From: DASXMT01 sp963803065
Lineage (GTDB): Bacteria > Actinomycetota > Acidimicrobiia > Acidimicrobiales > RAAP-2
Reading direction: 5' to 3'
Length of the DNA: 64,000 nucleotides
Assembly (NCBI GenBank): GCA_963803065.1
Contig: CAWDKW010000001.1
Span: 7,421 to 71,420 of the forward strand
The position numbers and the translations under genes are program-made. The notes below the pieces were generated by a model. It was not told the DNA's origin, did no database searches, and saw only the letters and a list, made by a program, of their open reading frames with translations. This document shows, piece by piece, positions 25,644-35,015 of this stretch; positions within the stretch are counted from its first letter, which is position 1, and the number at the start of each line of letters is the position of its first letter.

Positions 25644-26792
25644 TCAATCGAAGGTGATGACGCCCCGGATGTTCGTACCGTCGAGCATGTCCTGGTATCC
25701 CTGATTGATCTGGTCGAGCCGGTACGTCCTGGTGATCAGCTCATCGAGCTTGAGCCGGCCCGCCTTGTACAGGGCCAACAGGTTGGGGATGTCATAGCGC
25801 GGGTTGCCGGCGCCGAACACGACGCCCCGGACCTCCTTTTGGTACATGGCCAGTTCGAAGAGGTTGATGCCGCACTCCGTCTGGGACTGCGGTGCCACGG
25901 CGGTGACGACGCAGGTGCCGCCCTTGCCCGTGAGGGACAGGGCTTCGGGCATGAGGTCTCCGTACATGACTCCCGGGGTGAGGATGACCGAATCGGCCAT
26001 GGCCCCTCTGGTGAGGTCCTTCACCAGTGGCAGCGCCTCCTCCATCGACCCTGCGGTGTGGGTGGCCCCGAAGTCCAGGGCTGCCTTCTGCTTGAACACG
26101 ACGGGATCGACCGCAACGATGTTCTTGGCTCCGGCCATGCGGGCACCCTGCACCGCGTTCATCCCGACGCCACCGATCCCGACGACGACGGTCGATTCGC
26201 CTGGCTTGACCTCGGCTCGGTACACCGCCGATCCCCACCCGGTGGTGACCCCGCACGACACCAGGGCGACGACGCTCAGCGGGAGGTCGGGCTCGACCTT
26301 CACCAACGATGCTTCGTGGACGACGCTGTGCTCGGCGAATGTCCCCACCTTGGCCATGAAGTTGATGTCTTCGCCATTGAGGTGGTGCCGGCTGGTGCCG
26401 TCCGAGATCTGGCCGATGGCGAAGGTGGCCGCCCCCAGGTCGCACAGGTTGGAGTGGCCGGTGATGCACATCTTGCAGTGGTCGCAGATGGGGAAGAAGC
26501 TCGCCGCCACATGGTCCCCGGGCCCGAGGTTGTGCACGCCGGGACCGACTTCGAGGACGACGCCTCCGCCCTCATGACCACCGATGACGGGAAACAGGGG
26601 CGGGAGCCCGGCGGCTTGGCGGGCTTCCTCGGGTGCTCCCATGTCGCTCGACCGGAGATGCTCGTCCGAGTGGCACAGCCCGGCAGCAACCCACTTGACC
26701 AGGACTTCCTGGTCCTTTGGTGGGTCGAGGTCGATCGCTTCGATCCGCCAGTCCTGGTTCCGGCCCCACAACACGGCCGCGTGCGTTTTCAT
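25644..26792 (-). CDS. Zn-dependent alcohol dehydrogenase, NDMA/nicotinoprotein type
   Basis: A 382-residue medium-chain dehydrogenase. The catalytic zinc site is in GLCHSDEH and GGHEGGG, structural zinc cysteines lie in CDHCKMC...NLC, and the cofactor loop is GIGGVGMNAVQGA. The opening KTHAAVLWGRNQDWRIEAIDLD matches the NDMA-dependent alcohol dehydrogenase family, which holds its NAD tightly and in actinobacteria is linked to the redox peptide mycofactocin. No mycofactocin biosynthesis gene is in this window. ATG 26792 is preferred over the GTG nine bases upstream. It likely oxidises a primary or secondary alcohol in the pathway. Confidence 0.92.
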   Translation of the reverse strand: MKTHAAVLWGRNQDWRIEAIDLDPPKDQEVLVKWVAAGLCHSDEHLRSSDMGAPEEARQAAGLPPLFPVIGGHEGGGVVLEVGPGVHNLGPGDHVAASFFPICDHCKMCITGHSNLCDLGAATFAIGQISDGTSRHHLNGEDINFMAKVGTFAEHSVVHEASLVKVEPDLPLSVVALVSCGVTTGWGSAVYRAEVKPGESTVVVGIGGVGMNAVQGARMAGAKNIVAVDPVVFKQKAALDFGATHTAGSMEEALPLVKDLTRGAMADSVILTPGVMYGDLMPEALSLTGKGGTCVVTAVAPQSQTECGINLFELAMYQKEVRGVVFGAGNPRYDIPNLLALYKAGRLKLDELITRTYRLDQINQGYQDMLDGTNIRGVITFD

Positions 26793-26960
26793 GGCCCACA
26801 CCCCCTGCGCGCTCGGCGGCCCGGCTGGGTCGCGCGTCAGAGTCTGCCATTCTTCTCGGGTGATGGCGTTGCCGGCGAGAGGGCGACGACCGTCGATCCG
26901 GCCGCGTCCAGGCCGCGGAGTACTGAGACTCTCGGAAGATCATCGACAGGGGAGGCAGCA

Positions 26961-27725
26961 ATGGGAACAGTGGCTGGGAAGGTGGTTGCCGTGACCGGCG
27001 CTTCGAGCGGTTCGGGGGTCGGCATCGCCAGGCGGTTCGTGGAAGGGGGCGCAACGGTCGTCATGCTGGCGCGCGGGAGAGAGCGGCTCGAGCGGGCCGC
27101 CACCGATCTCGGCGAGCGCGCCGTGCCCATCCCCGTCGACGTCGGCGACCCCGACAGCGTCCGCCAGGCCTTCGACCGGATCTCCTCCCGGTTCGGCCAG
27201 CTCGACGTGCTGATCAACAACGCGGCGGTCTACCGGCCCTGCGCGGTGGAACGACTGAGCGATCCCGACATCGCCGGCCAGATCGCCACCAACTTTGCCG
27301 GGCCGGTCTACACGTCACGGGCAGCGATACCGCTCCTCCGGGCTGCCGGCGGAGGGGACATCATCAACACCTCGAGCGAATCCACGCTCCACCCGTTCCC
27401 GATGCTGTCGATGTACGTGGCCACGAAGGCCGCCCTGGAGGCCTTCGGCCGGGTCCTCACCATGGAGGTGGCAAAGGACGACATACGGGTAACGACGGTC
27501 ATCCAGGGGACGGCCCGTGAGGCCGGGATGGGGTCGGACGACTGGCAGTGGGACCCGGAGCACGCGCAGGCTGCCTACGAGCTCTGGCAAGAGATGGGCC
27601 TACTGTCCACCGCGATCGGGCGTTACGGAGGCCAGGACGTCGACGATATCGGCGACGTGCATGTGTTCATCGTGACCCGGCCACGGGTCCAGAAGATGGA
27701 CACCGTCTTCTGCCGTAGCTTCTAG
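26961..27725 (+). CDS. SDR-family oxidoreductase
   Basis: A 254-residue SDR: TGASSGSGVG near residue 13, NNAAVY in place of NNAG, catalytic Ser in NTSSES, YVATK with Tyr and Lys. The C terminus lacks the usual VDGG motif and ends MDTVFCRSF, as in SDRs whose products are released differently. ATG 26961 follows GGGGAGGCAGCA. It is divergent from the alcohol dehydrogenase, so the two may act on the same alcohol/ketone series. Confidence 0.9.
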   Translation: MGTVAGKVVAVTGASSGSGVGIARRFVEGGATVVMLARGRERLERAATDLGERAVPIPVDVGDPDSVRQAFDRISSRFGQLDVLINNAAVYRPCAVERLSDPDIAGQIATNFAGPVYTSRAAIPLLRAAGGGDIINTSSESTLHPFPMLSMYVATKAALEAFGRVLTMEVAKDDIRVTTVIQGTAREAGMGSDDWQWDPEHAQAAYELWQEMGLLSTAIGRYGGQDVDDIGDVHVFIVTRPRVQKMDTVFCRSF

Positions 27726-27772
27726 ACCACCGTGGCCAGGGCGACCCTCAGACCCCGGTCAGCCGCTGGCCC

Positions 27773-28066
27773 TCATCCACCGGCAGGGGCGTCGACCGCA
27801 TGGATCCCGTCGACCCGGATGGCGGCGGTTGGGCAGTTCTCGGCGGCCAGCAGCACCTGCTCCTCATGCCCGGCTACCTCGCCGCAAACAACAGCGATCC
27901 CGTCGTCATCCAAGTCGAAGACCCCGGGCGCCCAGAACGAGCAGTTCCCGGAACCCATGCAGGCGTCCCGATCGATGACCGCCCGGCCGGGACGACCGGC
28001 AGAGCCGGGGTGCTCCGGCCCGTCGGTGTTCTCCGGCCCATGTTCGTTGTCTGACTCGGCGGCCAT
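27773..28066 (-). CDS. 3Fe-4S-type ferredoxin
   Basis: A 97-residue small ferredoxin. After an acidic N-terminal tail, the cluster-binding segment is CMGSGNC, and the last ligand lies in AAENCPTAAI. The second residue triplet has Gly where a fourth Cys would be, as in the 3Fe-4S ferredoxins that feed actinobacterial P450s. It is divergent from the P450 at 28226 with the 17-bp motif at 28182-28198 between them, so it is likely the electron donor for that P450 and perhaps for the others in the window. Confidence 0.9.
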   Translation of the reverse strand: MAAESDNEHGPENTDGPEHPGSAGRPGRAVIDRDACMGSGNCSFWAPGVFDLDDDGIAVVCGEVAGHEEQVLLAAENCPTAAIRVDGIHAVDAPAGG

Positions 28067-28181
28067 ACGCAATGATGAACGGGCTCTCCGACCCCGTCAA
28101 GGCCGGCCCCCCTCCGGCCTCGGCGCCACCTCGGACCCACGGATCGTGTGGCAGGGGCGCCGGCGAAGGTGTAGGATTGGA

Positions 28182-28198
28182 TTCGACATCGAAGTCAA
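28182..28198 (-). promoter_or_regulatory. 17-bp motif, site A (TTGACTTCGATGTCGAA)
   Basis: Read on the minus strand this is an exact match to the consensus TTGACKTCGAYGTCGAA. It lies in the ferredoxin/P450 divergent promoter, 27 bp from the P450 GTG. The central TTCGATGTCGAA is almost palindromic. Confidence 0.62.
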
Positions 28199-28225
28199 AG
28201 TTGTGCTCCGTAGGGGGACCGTGCC

Positions 28226-29491
28226 GTGAGTGAAGCCGACGCCGACATGGAGGCGAGGGACTTCTTCCGCGACGGGTCGCTCTTCGTGAACCCGTACCCG
28301 TACTACGACACGATCCGGGCGCGGTGCCCGGTGCAGCGTGAGCCCAACCACGACGTGGTGATGATCACCGGTCTGGACGAGGCAGTTGCCGTCTACTCCG
28401 ACCAGGTGAACTGGTCGAACTGCAACACGGTCGCCGGCCCCGGGTTCCCTGTCCCCCTCGAGGGAGACGATGTCAGCGACCTCATCGATCAGCATCGTGA
28501 CGAGTTGCCGTTCAGCGATCAGCTCCCGTCGTTCGATCCGCCCTATCACACCGCGCAGCGCGGGCTGCTGATGCGCCTGATCACGCCCAAGCGGATGAAG
28601 GAGAACGAAGAATTCATGTGGCGGCTCGCCGACCGCCAGCTCGAAGAATTCTTGGAACGCGGCCGGTGCGAGTTCGTCGGCGACTACGCCAGTACCTACA
28701 CGCTCCTTGTCGTCGCCGACCTCCTCGGCGTCCCCGAGACCGACTTCGGGAAGCTCCGATCGGGGATGGCCAGGCCGGCCGAGCGGGCGCTGGGGGAACA
28801 GGAACACCGGCCGCTCGAGTATCTCTATGACCAGTTCACGGCCTATATCGAGGACCGGCGGCAGCACCCGCAGGGCGACGTCATGACCAGCCTCGCCACG
28901 GCCACCTTCCCGGACGGGTCGACCCCACCGGTCAAGGACGTCGCCCTCATCGCGGCCAACCTGTTCGCGGCCGGGCAGGAGACGACCGTGCGCCTGCTCA
29001 CGGCGGTGCTCCGCATCCTCGGGGAGCGGCCCGATCTCCAGCAGCTGCTCCGCGGCGAGCGGGACCGTATCCCGAATTTCATCGAGGAGACCCTTCGCAT
29101 CGAGAGCCCGATCCAGGGCTCGTTCCGGTTGTCGCGTCGGACGACGACGGTTGGTGGCGTCAGCCTCCCTGCCGGCACGACCGTCTTCGTTGCCGCCGGC
29201 GCGGCCAACCACGATCCGCGGCGCTTCGACGAGCCCGACCAGTTTCAGGTGGATCGGCCGAACGCCCGGCAACACGTCGCCTTCGGCCACGGCATCCACA
29301 CCTGTGCCGGGGCACCTCTGGCCCGGGCCGAGGCCCGGGTGACCATCGAGCGCTTCCTCGACCGTACGGCCGACATCAGGATCTCCGAGTCGGAGCACGG
29401 ACCCCCCGGTGGGCGCCACTACGACTACATCCCGACCTATTTCCTGCAAGGCTTGACCAAACTCCACCTCGAGTTCGATCCCGTCTCCTGA
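28226..29491 (+). CDS. cytochrome P450
   Basis: A 421-residue P450, paralogue of those at 1-519 and 1358-2653. Landmarks are SNCNT...FPVPLEGDDV, I-helix AGQETT, ExxR in EETLR, heme loop FGHGIHTCAGAP with Cys near 360, and the C-terminal HGPPGGRHYDYIPTY. GTG 28226 is the start. It leads a plus-strand run with hyuB, hyuA, a VOC protein and two acyl-CoA dehydrogenases, and is divergent from a ferredoxin that is its probable redox partner. The pathway substrate is unknown. Confidence 0.95.
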   Translation: MSEADADMEARDFFRDGSLFVNPYPYYDTIRARCPVQREPNHDVVMITGLDEAVAVYSDQVNWSNCNTVAGPGFPVPLEGDDVSDLIDQHRDELPFSDQLPSFDPPYHTAQRGLLMRLITPKRMKENEEFMWRLADRQLEEFLERGRCEFVGDYASTYTLLVVADLLGVPETDFGKLRSGMARPAERALGEQEHRPLEYLYDQFTAYIEDRRQHPQGDVMTSLATATFPDGSTPPVKDVALIAANLFAAGQETTVRLLTAVLRILGERPDLQQLLRGERDRIPNFIEETLRIESPIQGSFRLSRRTTTVGGVSLPAGTTVFVAAGAANHDPRRFDEPDQFQVDRPNARQHVAFGHGIHTCAGAPLARAEARVTIERFLDRTADIRISESEHGPPGGRHYDYIPTYFLQGLTKLHLEFDPVS

Positions 29492-29581
29492 CGCCGTGCC
29501 CATCCGGGCGGACCGGACGAGGGGTCCCGGCGAGACCAGAGCAAACCAGAGCAACCAGCCGTCTTCGAGGAGGAGTGGCCC

Positions 29582-31363
29582 ATGACGATGACCGGCCCTC
29601 GGATCGACATCGTGACGGCCGAGGTCATTCGCTCGGCCATGGAGACGGTCTGCTTCGAGATGGCGACGTACGTCTCACGCACTGCGACCACCCCCATCCT
29701 CAATCAGAGCAACGAGCGCAACGCCACGATCCTGGATGCCCAGGGTCGGCTGTCGGCCCTGTCGGTGGGGATTCCTCAATTCATGTTGAGCTCGACCCTT
29801 CCCGTGCGGTTCAGCATCGACTTCTTCGGCGACGAACTACGGCCCGGCGACGTGATCGTGGCCAACGATCCCTACCACGGAGGGGGCCACCTCCCCGACT
29901 TCAACGTGTTCTCGCCCGTCTTCTCGGACCAGGGGGAGCTGCTGCTCATCGCCTCCATCCAATGCCACCACGGGGACACCGGCGGGGCGGTGGCCGGTGG
30001 CTACAACACCATGGCCACCGACATCTATTCGGAAGGCACGCGGTACCCCCTGCTCAAGATCATCGATGCGGGAATCGAGCGGCGAGACGTCGTCTTGACC
30101 ATGAGGGCGAACAATCGGCTGGCCGGTTTCATCGGCGACCTCCGTTCCCAGGTCGGTGCGGCCCAACTCGGCGCCCGGCGCCTCGGGGAGATCGTCGAAC
30201 GCTACGGGGCCGACGCGGTGAAGGCCGCCGTCGACTACACCATCGAGGATGCCCACCGGCGGTTCTCCGGCGAGATTGCCGCCTGGCCCGACGGTACCTA
30301 TGAAGCGGATGTGTACGTCGACAGCGATCCGCAGGGCAACCGGGACATCCACGTGCACGTGGCCGTGACCGTCGAAGACGACCGCCTGATCATCGACTTC
30401 GCTGGGTCGGACGAACGGCCTCACATCTCCGCCTGGTCCACCTTCGGGAATACCCGCGGAAACGCCATTGCCCAGCTGGCCAGCCTGGTCGATCCGCTGA
30501 TCCCGAAGAACGAGGGCTTCTTCGACTGTGTCGAGCTGCGGGTGCCGCTCGGCTGCTGCCTCAACCCGGTGGAGGGGAAACCGGTGAGCAGTGGAACGCA
30601 CCATCCTGGTGTCGAGGTGGGCGATGCGATCGCCGTGGCCATGTCACAGATCATCCCCGAGCGGTGCGCACCCCAGACCTACAAGTTCGGGAGCCCCCGT
30701 CAGATGTACGGCGATCTCGATCCGCGTTCGGGCTTACCGTTCTTCGATCACGGCGGGGAGGTCAGCGCCGGTTGGGTCAACGCCGTCCGCGGGGTTGACG
30801 GGTGGGGAGCCCATGCCGCGGCGATGGGCAACCTGATCAAGGCAGAAGCCGAGTTCAACGAGCACCTGTTCCCGCACCTCATCCGGAGCCGCAACTTCAT
30901 CACCGATTCGGGGGGACCGGGAATGTTCCGCGGAGGATGCGGAAGCCACTTCGTCAAGGAGGTGCAGGCCCCGACGTATGTGAACCAGTACGTCGTGAAC
31001 CAACGGCACATCCATCCGGGCATTGCCGGGGGGCGCCACGGCAGCCCGGACGCCTGTTGGCTGAGCCCGGGGACCCCGCGACAGGTCGTGGTCTCACCCT
31101 CGGTGACCCGTCACGTCCTGGCACCGGGCGATCAACTCGTCTACGACTTCGGCGGGGGTGGCGGCTGGGGTGATCCACTCGAGCGTGACCCCCAACGCGT
31201 GCTCGATGACGTCTGGGACGAGTACGTCTCCGTTGGCGGGGCCCGGCGGGATTACGGCGTCGTGATAACGGGGACCCTCGAGGACATGGACCTCGGGATC
31301 GACAAGGAGGCCACGACCAGGTTCCGGTCCGAGATGGCAGCTGAAGGGAAGACCCCGCCGTGA
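29582..31363 (+). CDS. hyuB: hydantoinase B / oxoprolinase-family protein
   Basis: A 593-residue HyuB-family subunit. Typical blocks are EVIRSAMETVCFEMATYVSRTA, GDVIVANDPYHGGGHLPD, IQCHHGDTGG, and late GPGMFRGGCGSHFV plus FGGGGGWGDPLERDP. With HyuA it forms an enzyme that hydrolyses hydantoin-like rings, 5-oxoproline or caprolactam-type lactams with ATP, or carboxylates acetone-type ketones. The stop overlaps the GTG of hyuA by four bases, indicating coupled subunits. The substrate here is unknown; a cyclic amide or ketone would fit. Confidence 0.93.
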   Translation: MTMTGPRIDIVTAEVIRSAMETVCFEMATYVSRTATTPILNQSNERNATILDAQGRLSALSVGIPQFMLSSTLPVRFSIDFFGDELRPGDVIVANDPYHGGGHLPDFNVFSPVFSDQGELLLIASIQCHHGDTGGAVAGGYNTMATDIYSEGTRYPLLKIIDAGIERRDVVLTMRANNRLAGFIGDLRSQVGAAQLGARRLGEIVERYGADAVKAAVDYTIEDAHRRFSGEIAAWPDGTYEADVYVDSDPQGNRDIHVHVAVTVEDDRLIIDFAGSDERPHISAWSTFGNTRGNAIAQLASLVDPLIPKNEGFFDCVELRVPLGCCLNPVEGKPVSSGTHHPGVEVGDAIAVAMSQIIPERCAPQTYKFGSPRQMYGDLDPRSGLPFFDHGGEVSAGWVNAVRGVDGWGAHAAAMGNLIKAEAEFNEHLFPHLIRSRNFITDSGGPGMFRGGCGSHFVKEVQAPTYVNQYVVNQRHIHPGIAGGRHGSPDACWLSPGTPRQVVVSPSVTRHVLAPGDQLVYDFGGGGGWGDPLERDPQRVLDDVWDEYVSVGGARRDYGVVITGTLEDMDLGIDKEATTRFRSEMAAEGKTPP

Positions 31364-33436
31364 CCGAGCCGTACCGCATCGGCATCGACGTCGGTGGGAC
31401 GTTCACGGACTGCGTCCTGCTCCGGCCCGACGGGACCGTCACCGTGGAGAAGACACCGACGACGACGGATGACCAGTCCGTCGGGGTCCTGGACGGTCTC
31501 CGGCGGCTGGCCGAGGCCGAGACCCTGGCCGACGTGCAATCCCTCCTCGGGCGGTGCGAGTCGATCGTCCACGGCACCACCACAGCCGACAACACCATGA
31601 TCCAGATGTCCGGTGCCTCCACCGGGCTCATCGTCACGGCGGGCTACCGCGACGAGATCGAGTTGCGGCGCTGCTTCAAAGAGGACATATGGGATCCTGC
31701 CCTCGAACCGCCCCCTCCCATCGCCCGGCGCCGGGTGCGGCTCGAGGTCGCCGAACGTCTCAACGCCGAAGGTGAGGTCGAGGTACCCCTGGACGAAGCG
31801 GGGGTGCGCAACGCCGCCGCCCGCCTCCGGGCCTTCGGCGTCACATCGATCGCAGTTACCTTCTTGTACTCGTACCTGAATCCCGCCCACGAACGGCGAG
31901 CGCGCGAGCTCATTCTCGAGGAGTTCCCCGAGGTCGAGTTGATCTCGCTGTCGCACGAGGTCCATCCCAAGCCACCCGAGTTCGAGCGGATCTCGACGAC
32001 CCTGGTGAACGCGTACGTTGGTCCGCCGATCGTCCGTTACCTCGACCGTCTCGAGGCCGCACTGACCGATGCCGGGTTTCGGAGCGAGTTGTTGTTGGCC
32101 ACGTGTTCGGGAGGGGTGGCCACGCCCTCGAGCGTCCGGTCCCGCCCCCTCCTCACGATGAGCTCGGGCCCGACGGGAGGGGTCGTGGCCGCCGCTCGGT
32201 CAGCGGTCGCGGCCGGACTGGGTGACGTCGTCAGCGTGGACATGGGCGGGACCAGCTATGACGTCTGCCTGATCCGAGGCGGCCGGCCGGACGTCACTTC
32301 CGATTGGAACTGGCGCCATCGGTACTGCATCGGTCTCCCCATGGTCGACATCCACGCCATCGGCGCCGGCGGAGGTTCACTGGTCGGCGTGGTCGACGGG
32401 GTCCTCCGAGTGGGGCCCGCATCTGCGGGGAGCGTGCCGGGTCCCGTCTGCTACGGCAACGGGGGAACTGCCCCGACGGTGACGGACGCAGACCTCGTGC
32501 TGGGTCGGCTGGATCCAGGTTCGTTCTGGGGGGGCCGGCTCGAGCTCGACGTGGCCGGGGCCAACCAGGCCCTGGCCGAGGTGGGACGTCCCCTCGGCCT
32601 TGGTGCCGAAGGTACGGCGCGGGCCGCGGTCGACATCGTCGACGCCCACATGGCTGACGCCGTGCGGCGGGTTCTCTCGCTGGCCGGCGCCGATCCGCGC
32701 CACCTCGACCTCGTCGCCTTCGGTGGCATGGGTGCCGTTCATGCCACCCGGCAGTGTGGGTTGCTGGGGATGCGCCGCGTCCTGATCCCCGAGGCGGCGC
32801 CGACCTTCTCGGCCCTGGGCTCTGCTGACGGCTGATCATGTCGTCGACGACGCGAGAGCCGTGCTCAGCGACTGGAGGAAGGTCGACATCGAGGGCCTGA
32901 CACGCCTCGCCGAGGACCTGCGGGCGTCGGCAGACGCCAAGCTGGAGCTGGCCGGCGTGGACCCGGGCCGCCGGCGCTACGAGTGGCTCTTGAATCTCGT
33001 GTACCCGGGTCAAACGTTCGATGTATCCATTCCGCTGGAACAGCGGGACCACGCACCTTTCACACGCGAGTCGGTCGCCTCGGCGGCGGAGGAATTCCAC
33101 CGCCGGAACGAGGCCGCCCGCCTCATCGAGGCCCGTTCCCAGGAGCCGGTGGTTCGGGGCATTCGCCTGCTGACGACCGGACTGGTGGACCAGCCGACCA
33201 GGACCGAGCGGGCCGCCCTCGGTGCACCCCGGCCGGTGCGCTTCCGTCGGGCGCACACCGGCGACCGCTGGTTCGACGAGACGCCGGTGTACGAATGGGG
33301 TGACCTCGGGGACGGTGCGACGGTCGCCGGACCGGCGTTGATCCAGAGCCCGTTCACCACTGTCGTCCTGGCCGAGGGCGATGTGGCCGCCGTGCTCCCA
33401 TCCGGCGATGTCCTGGTCGAGGTGGCATGCCCGTAG
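31360..33436 (+). pseudogene. hyuA: hydantoinase A / oxoprolinase-family gene, split by a +1 frameshift
   Basis: HyuA begins with GTG at 31360 and has the ASKHA phosphate loop GIDVGGTFTDCVLL, then GTTTADN, SSGPTGGVV and VDMGGTSYDV. The frame ends at 32835 after PTFSALG. The natural continuation (LLTADHVVDD...) resumes one base later and runs to 33436, ending in the C-terminal beta domain. Removing one base at about 32821 restores one protein of about 690 residues, the normal length. Either a real recent frameshift or a sequence error. The downstream genes in the operon look intact, which favours an error or a very young mutation. Confidence 0.85.
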
Positions 33437-33506
33437 GCAGGCAGCGCGCAGCACGAACACCGGCAGCGGGCCTGAGCGAAGGGCCGGCTCGATATGGAGG
33501 AGGCGA

Positions 33507-33950
33507 ATGGGCACGTACAACCACACGGGGCAGGTGGTCTTCGATCTCGAACGGTCGAAGCGCTTCTACCAGGAAGTGCTCGGATTCCGGTTCTGGTACG
33601 AGATCACGCCGCCCGACGAGGCCACGTCCAAGCTCAACTGCCTGCCGCCGCCGCTCGGTGTCACCGCGTCGTATCTGACCCTGGACGGTTTCGTCCTGGA
33701 GCTGATGCACTACTCGGCGCCCGGAGCGGGGGCGCCCTTTCGGCCGCGCACGATGAACGAGCCCGGGCTCACCCACCTCTCGATCTCGGTCGACGACGTG
33801 GCGGCCACAGCCGAGAAGGCGGCCGACTACGGCGGCGAGATCATCAAGGAGAGCGATCTCGGCGTCGCCATCTTCATCCGGGACCCCGACGGCCAGCTGC
33901 TCGAGCTCTTGCCCACGACGTTCCGGGCCGGCCTCCCGCCCAAACCGTAG
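33507..33950 (+). CDS. VOC (glyoxalase-like) protein
   Basis: A 147-residue single-module VOC protein: NHTGQVVFDLERSKRFYQEVLGF, then GLTHLSISVDDVAATAEKAADYGG, then VAIFIRDPDGQLLELL, whose last Glu is the usual metal ligand. Members epimerise methylmalonyl-CoA, open rings or isomerise CoA esters. ATG 33507 follows GGAGGAGGCGA. It lies 70 bp after hyuA and 14 bp before the first acyl-CoA dehydrogenase. Confidence 0.88.
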   Translation: MGTYNHTGQVVFDLERSKRFYQEVLGFRFWYEITPPDEATSKLNCLPPPLGVTASYLTLDGFVLELMHYSAPGAGAPFRPRTMNEPGLTHLSISVDDVAATAEKAADYGGEIIKESDLGVAIFIRDPDGQLLELLPTTFRAGLPPKP

Positions 33951-33964
33951 ACTCGGGGGTCGTC

Positions 33965-35014
33965 ATGGATCTTTCGTACAGCGACGAGACTCGGGACCTC
34001 CGGGAGAGCCTGGCCAGCTTCTTCGCCAAGGAGTCCACGCCCGAACGGGTACGGGCGGCAGAGCCCGGCGGATTCGATCCCCTGCTGTGGGCCAAGGTCG
34101 CAGCCATGGGGCTGCCCGCGATGGCCGTGGCCGAGGATCTCGGCGGCGGAGGGGCGTCCCTGCTCGACTTGGTGCACACGGCCGAGGAGTTCGGGCGGCG
34201 GATCCCGCCCGCGCCCTTGATCGAGGCGTCGGCGGCCACCAACCTGCTCGGGCGCCTGGCCCGGGCCGGGGGCACGGAGACCGCCCGGGAGCTGCTGACC
34301 GAGGCGGTCGCCGGTGACGCACTGGTCAGCCTGGCGCTCGTGCCCCTGCGGGGCGGTGTGGCCACGCTGGCCCCGGCCGGTGCGGTGGCCGATGCGGTGG
34401 TGGCCATGGACGGGGAGGAGCTGGTGGCCTTCCGATCCGAGGTCAGTCCGCGTTCCCCCCTCCAGGTGCCGCCCAACTTGGGGACGTCCCCCCTGGCCGA
34501 CCGAGGAGCCGGCGTCGATGAAGGGGTCGTCCTGGCCTCGGGACCCGGGGCCAGGGCTCTCTACGAGCTCGCCCGTCAGGAGTGGCAGGTGCTCATGGCC
34601 GGTGCCCTGGTGGGCCTGGCCCAGACCGCCCTCGAGATGGGGTCGGAGTACGTCCAGCAGCGCCGGGCCTTCGGGGTGCTGATCGCCTGGTTCCAGACGG
34701 TCCAGCACCGGCTGGCCGACGCGGCGACCGACCTCGAGGGGGCGCGCCTTTTGACCTACGAGGCGGCGTGGGCGGCCGACCAGGGCCTGGACGATGCCCC
34801 GGCGCTGGCCACCATGGCCTTCCTCTTCGCCTCCCAGGTCGGCTTCCGGGTCGCGGCTGAGAGCCTGCACTTCCACGGGGGCTACGGGTACACCCTGGAG
34901 TACGACATCCAGCTCTACTTCCGCCGGGCCAAGGCGTGGCCCCTGGCCTACGGGGACCCGCGGGACGGGTACCAGGAAGTGGCTGCCCACCTCTTCGAGC
35001 ACGGAGGGCGCTGA
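33965..35014 (+). CDS. acyl-CoA dehydrogenase, subunit 1 of a probable heteromer
   Basis: A 349-residue acyl-CoA dehydrogenase homologue with a degraded middle domain: the usual TEPDAGSD block is missing, replaced by Ala/Val-rich sequence (SLALVPLRGGVATLAPAG). The C-terminal helices are intact (QRRAFGVLIAWFQTVQHRLADAATDLEGAR, then ESLHFHGGYGYTLEYDIQLYFRR). The expected C-terminal catalytic Glu motif is absent. Adjacent unequal dehydrogenase pairs in actinobacteria form alpha2-beta2 enzymes for bulky ring or side-chain CoA esters. It ends one base before the partner gene at 35016. Confidence 0.9.
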   Translation: MDLSYSDETRDLRESLASFFAKESTPERVRAAEPGGFDPLLWAKVAAMGLPAMAVAEDLGGGGASLLDLVHTAEEFGRRIPPAPLIEASAATNLLGRLARAGGTETARELLTEAVAGDALVSLALVPLRGGVATLAPAGAVADAVVAMDGEELVAFRSEVSPRSPLQVPPNLGTSPLADRGAGVDEGVVLASGPGARALYELARQEWQVLMAGALVGLAQTALEMGSEYVQQRRAFGVLIAWFQTVQHRLADAATDLEGARLLTYEAAWAADQGLDDAPALATMAFLFASQVGFRVAAESLHFHGGYGYTLEYDIQLYFRRAKAWPLAYGDPRDGYQEVAAHLFEHGGR

Positions 35015-35015
35015 G

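Noticed and set aside
32815..32835. Programmed ribosomal frameshift in hyuA
   Set aside because: The sequence near the break has no slippery heptamer and no internal Shine-Dalgarno-like stimulator was seen, so a mutation or read error is simpler.
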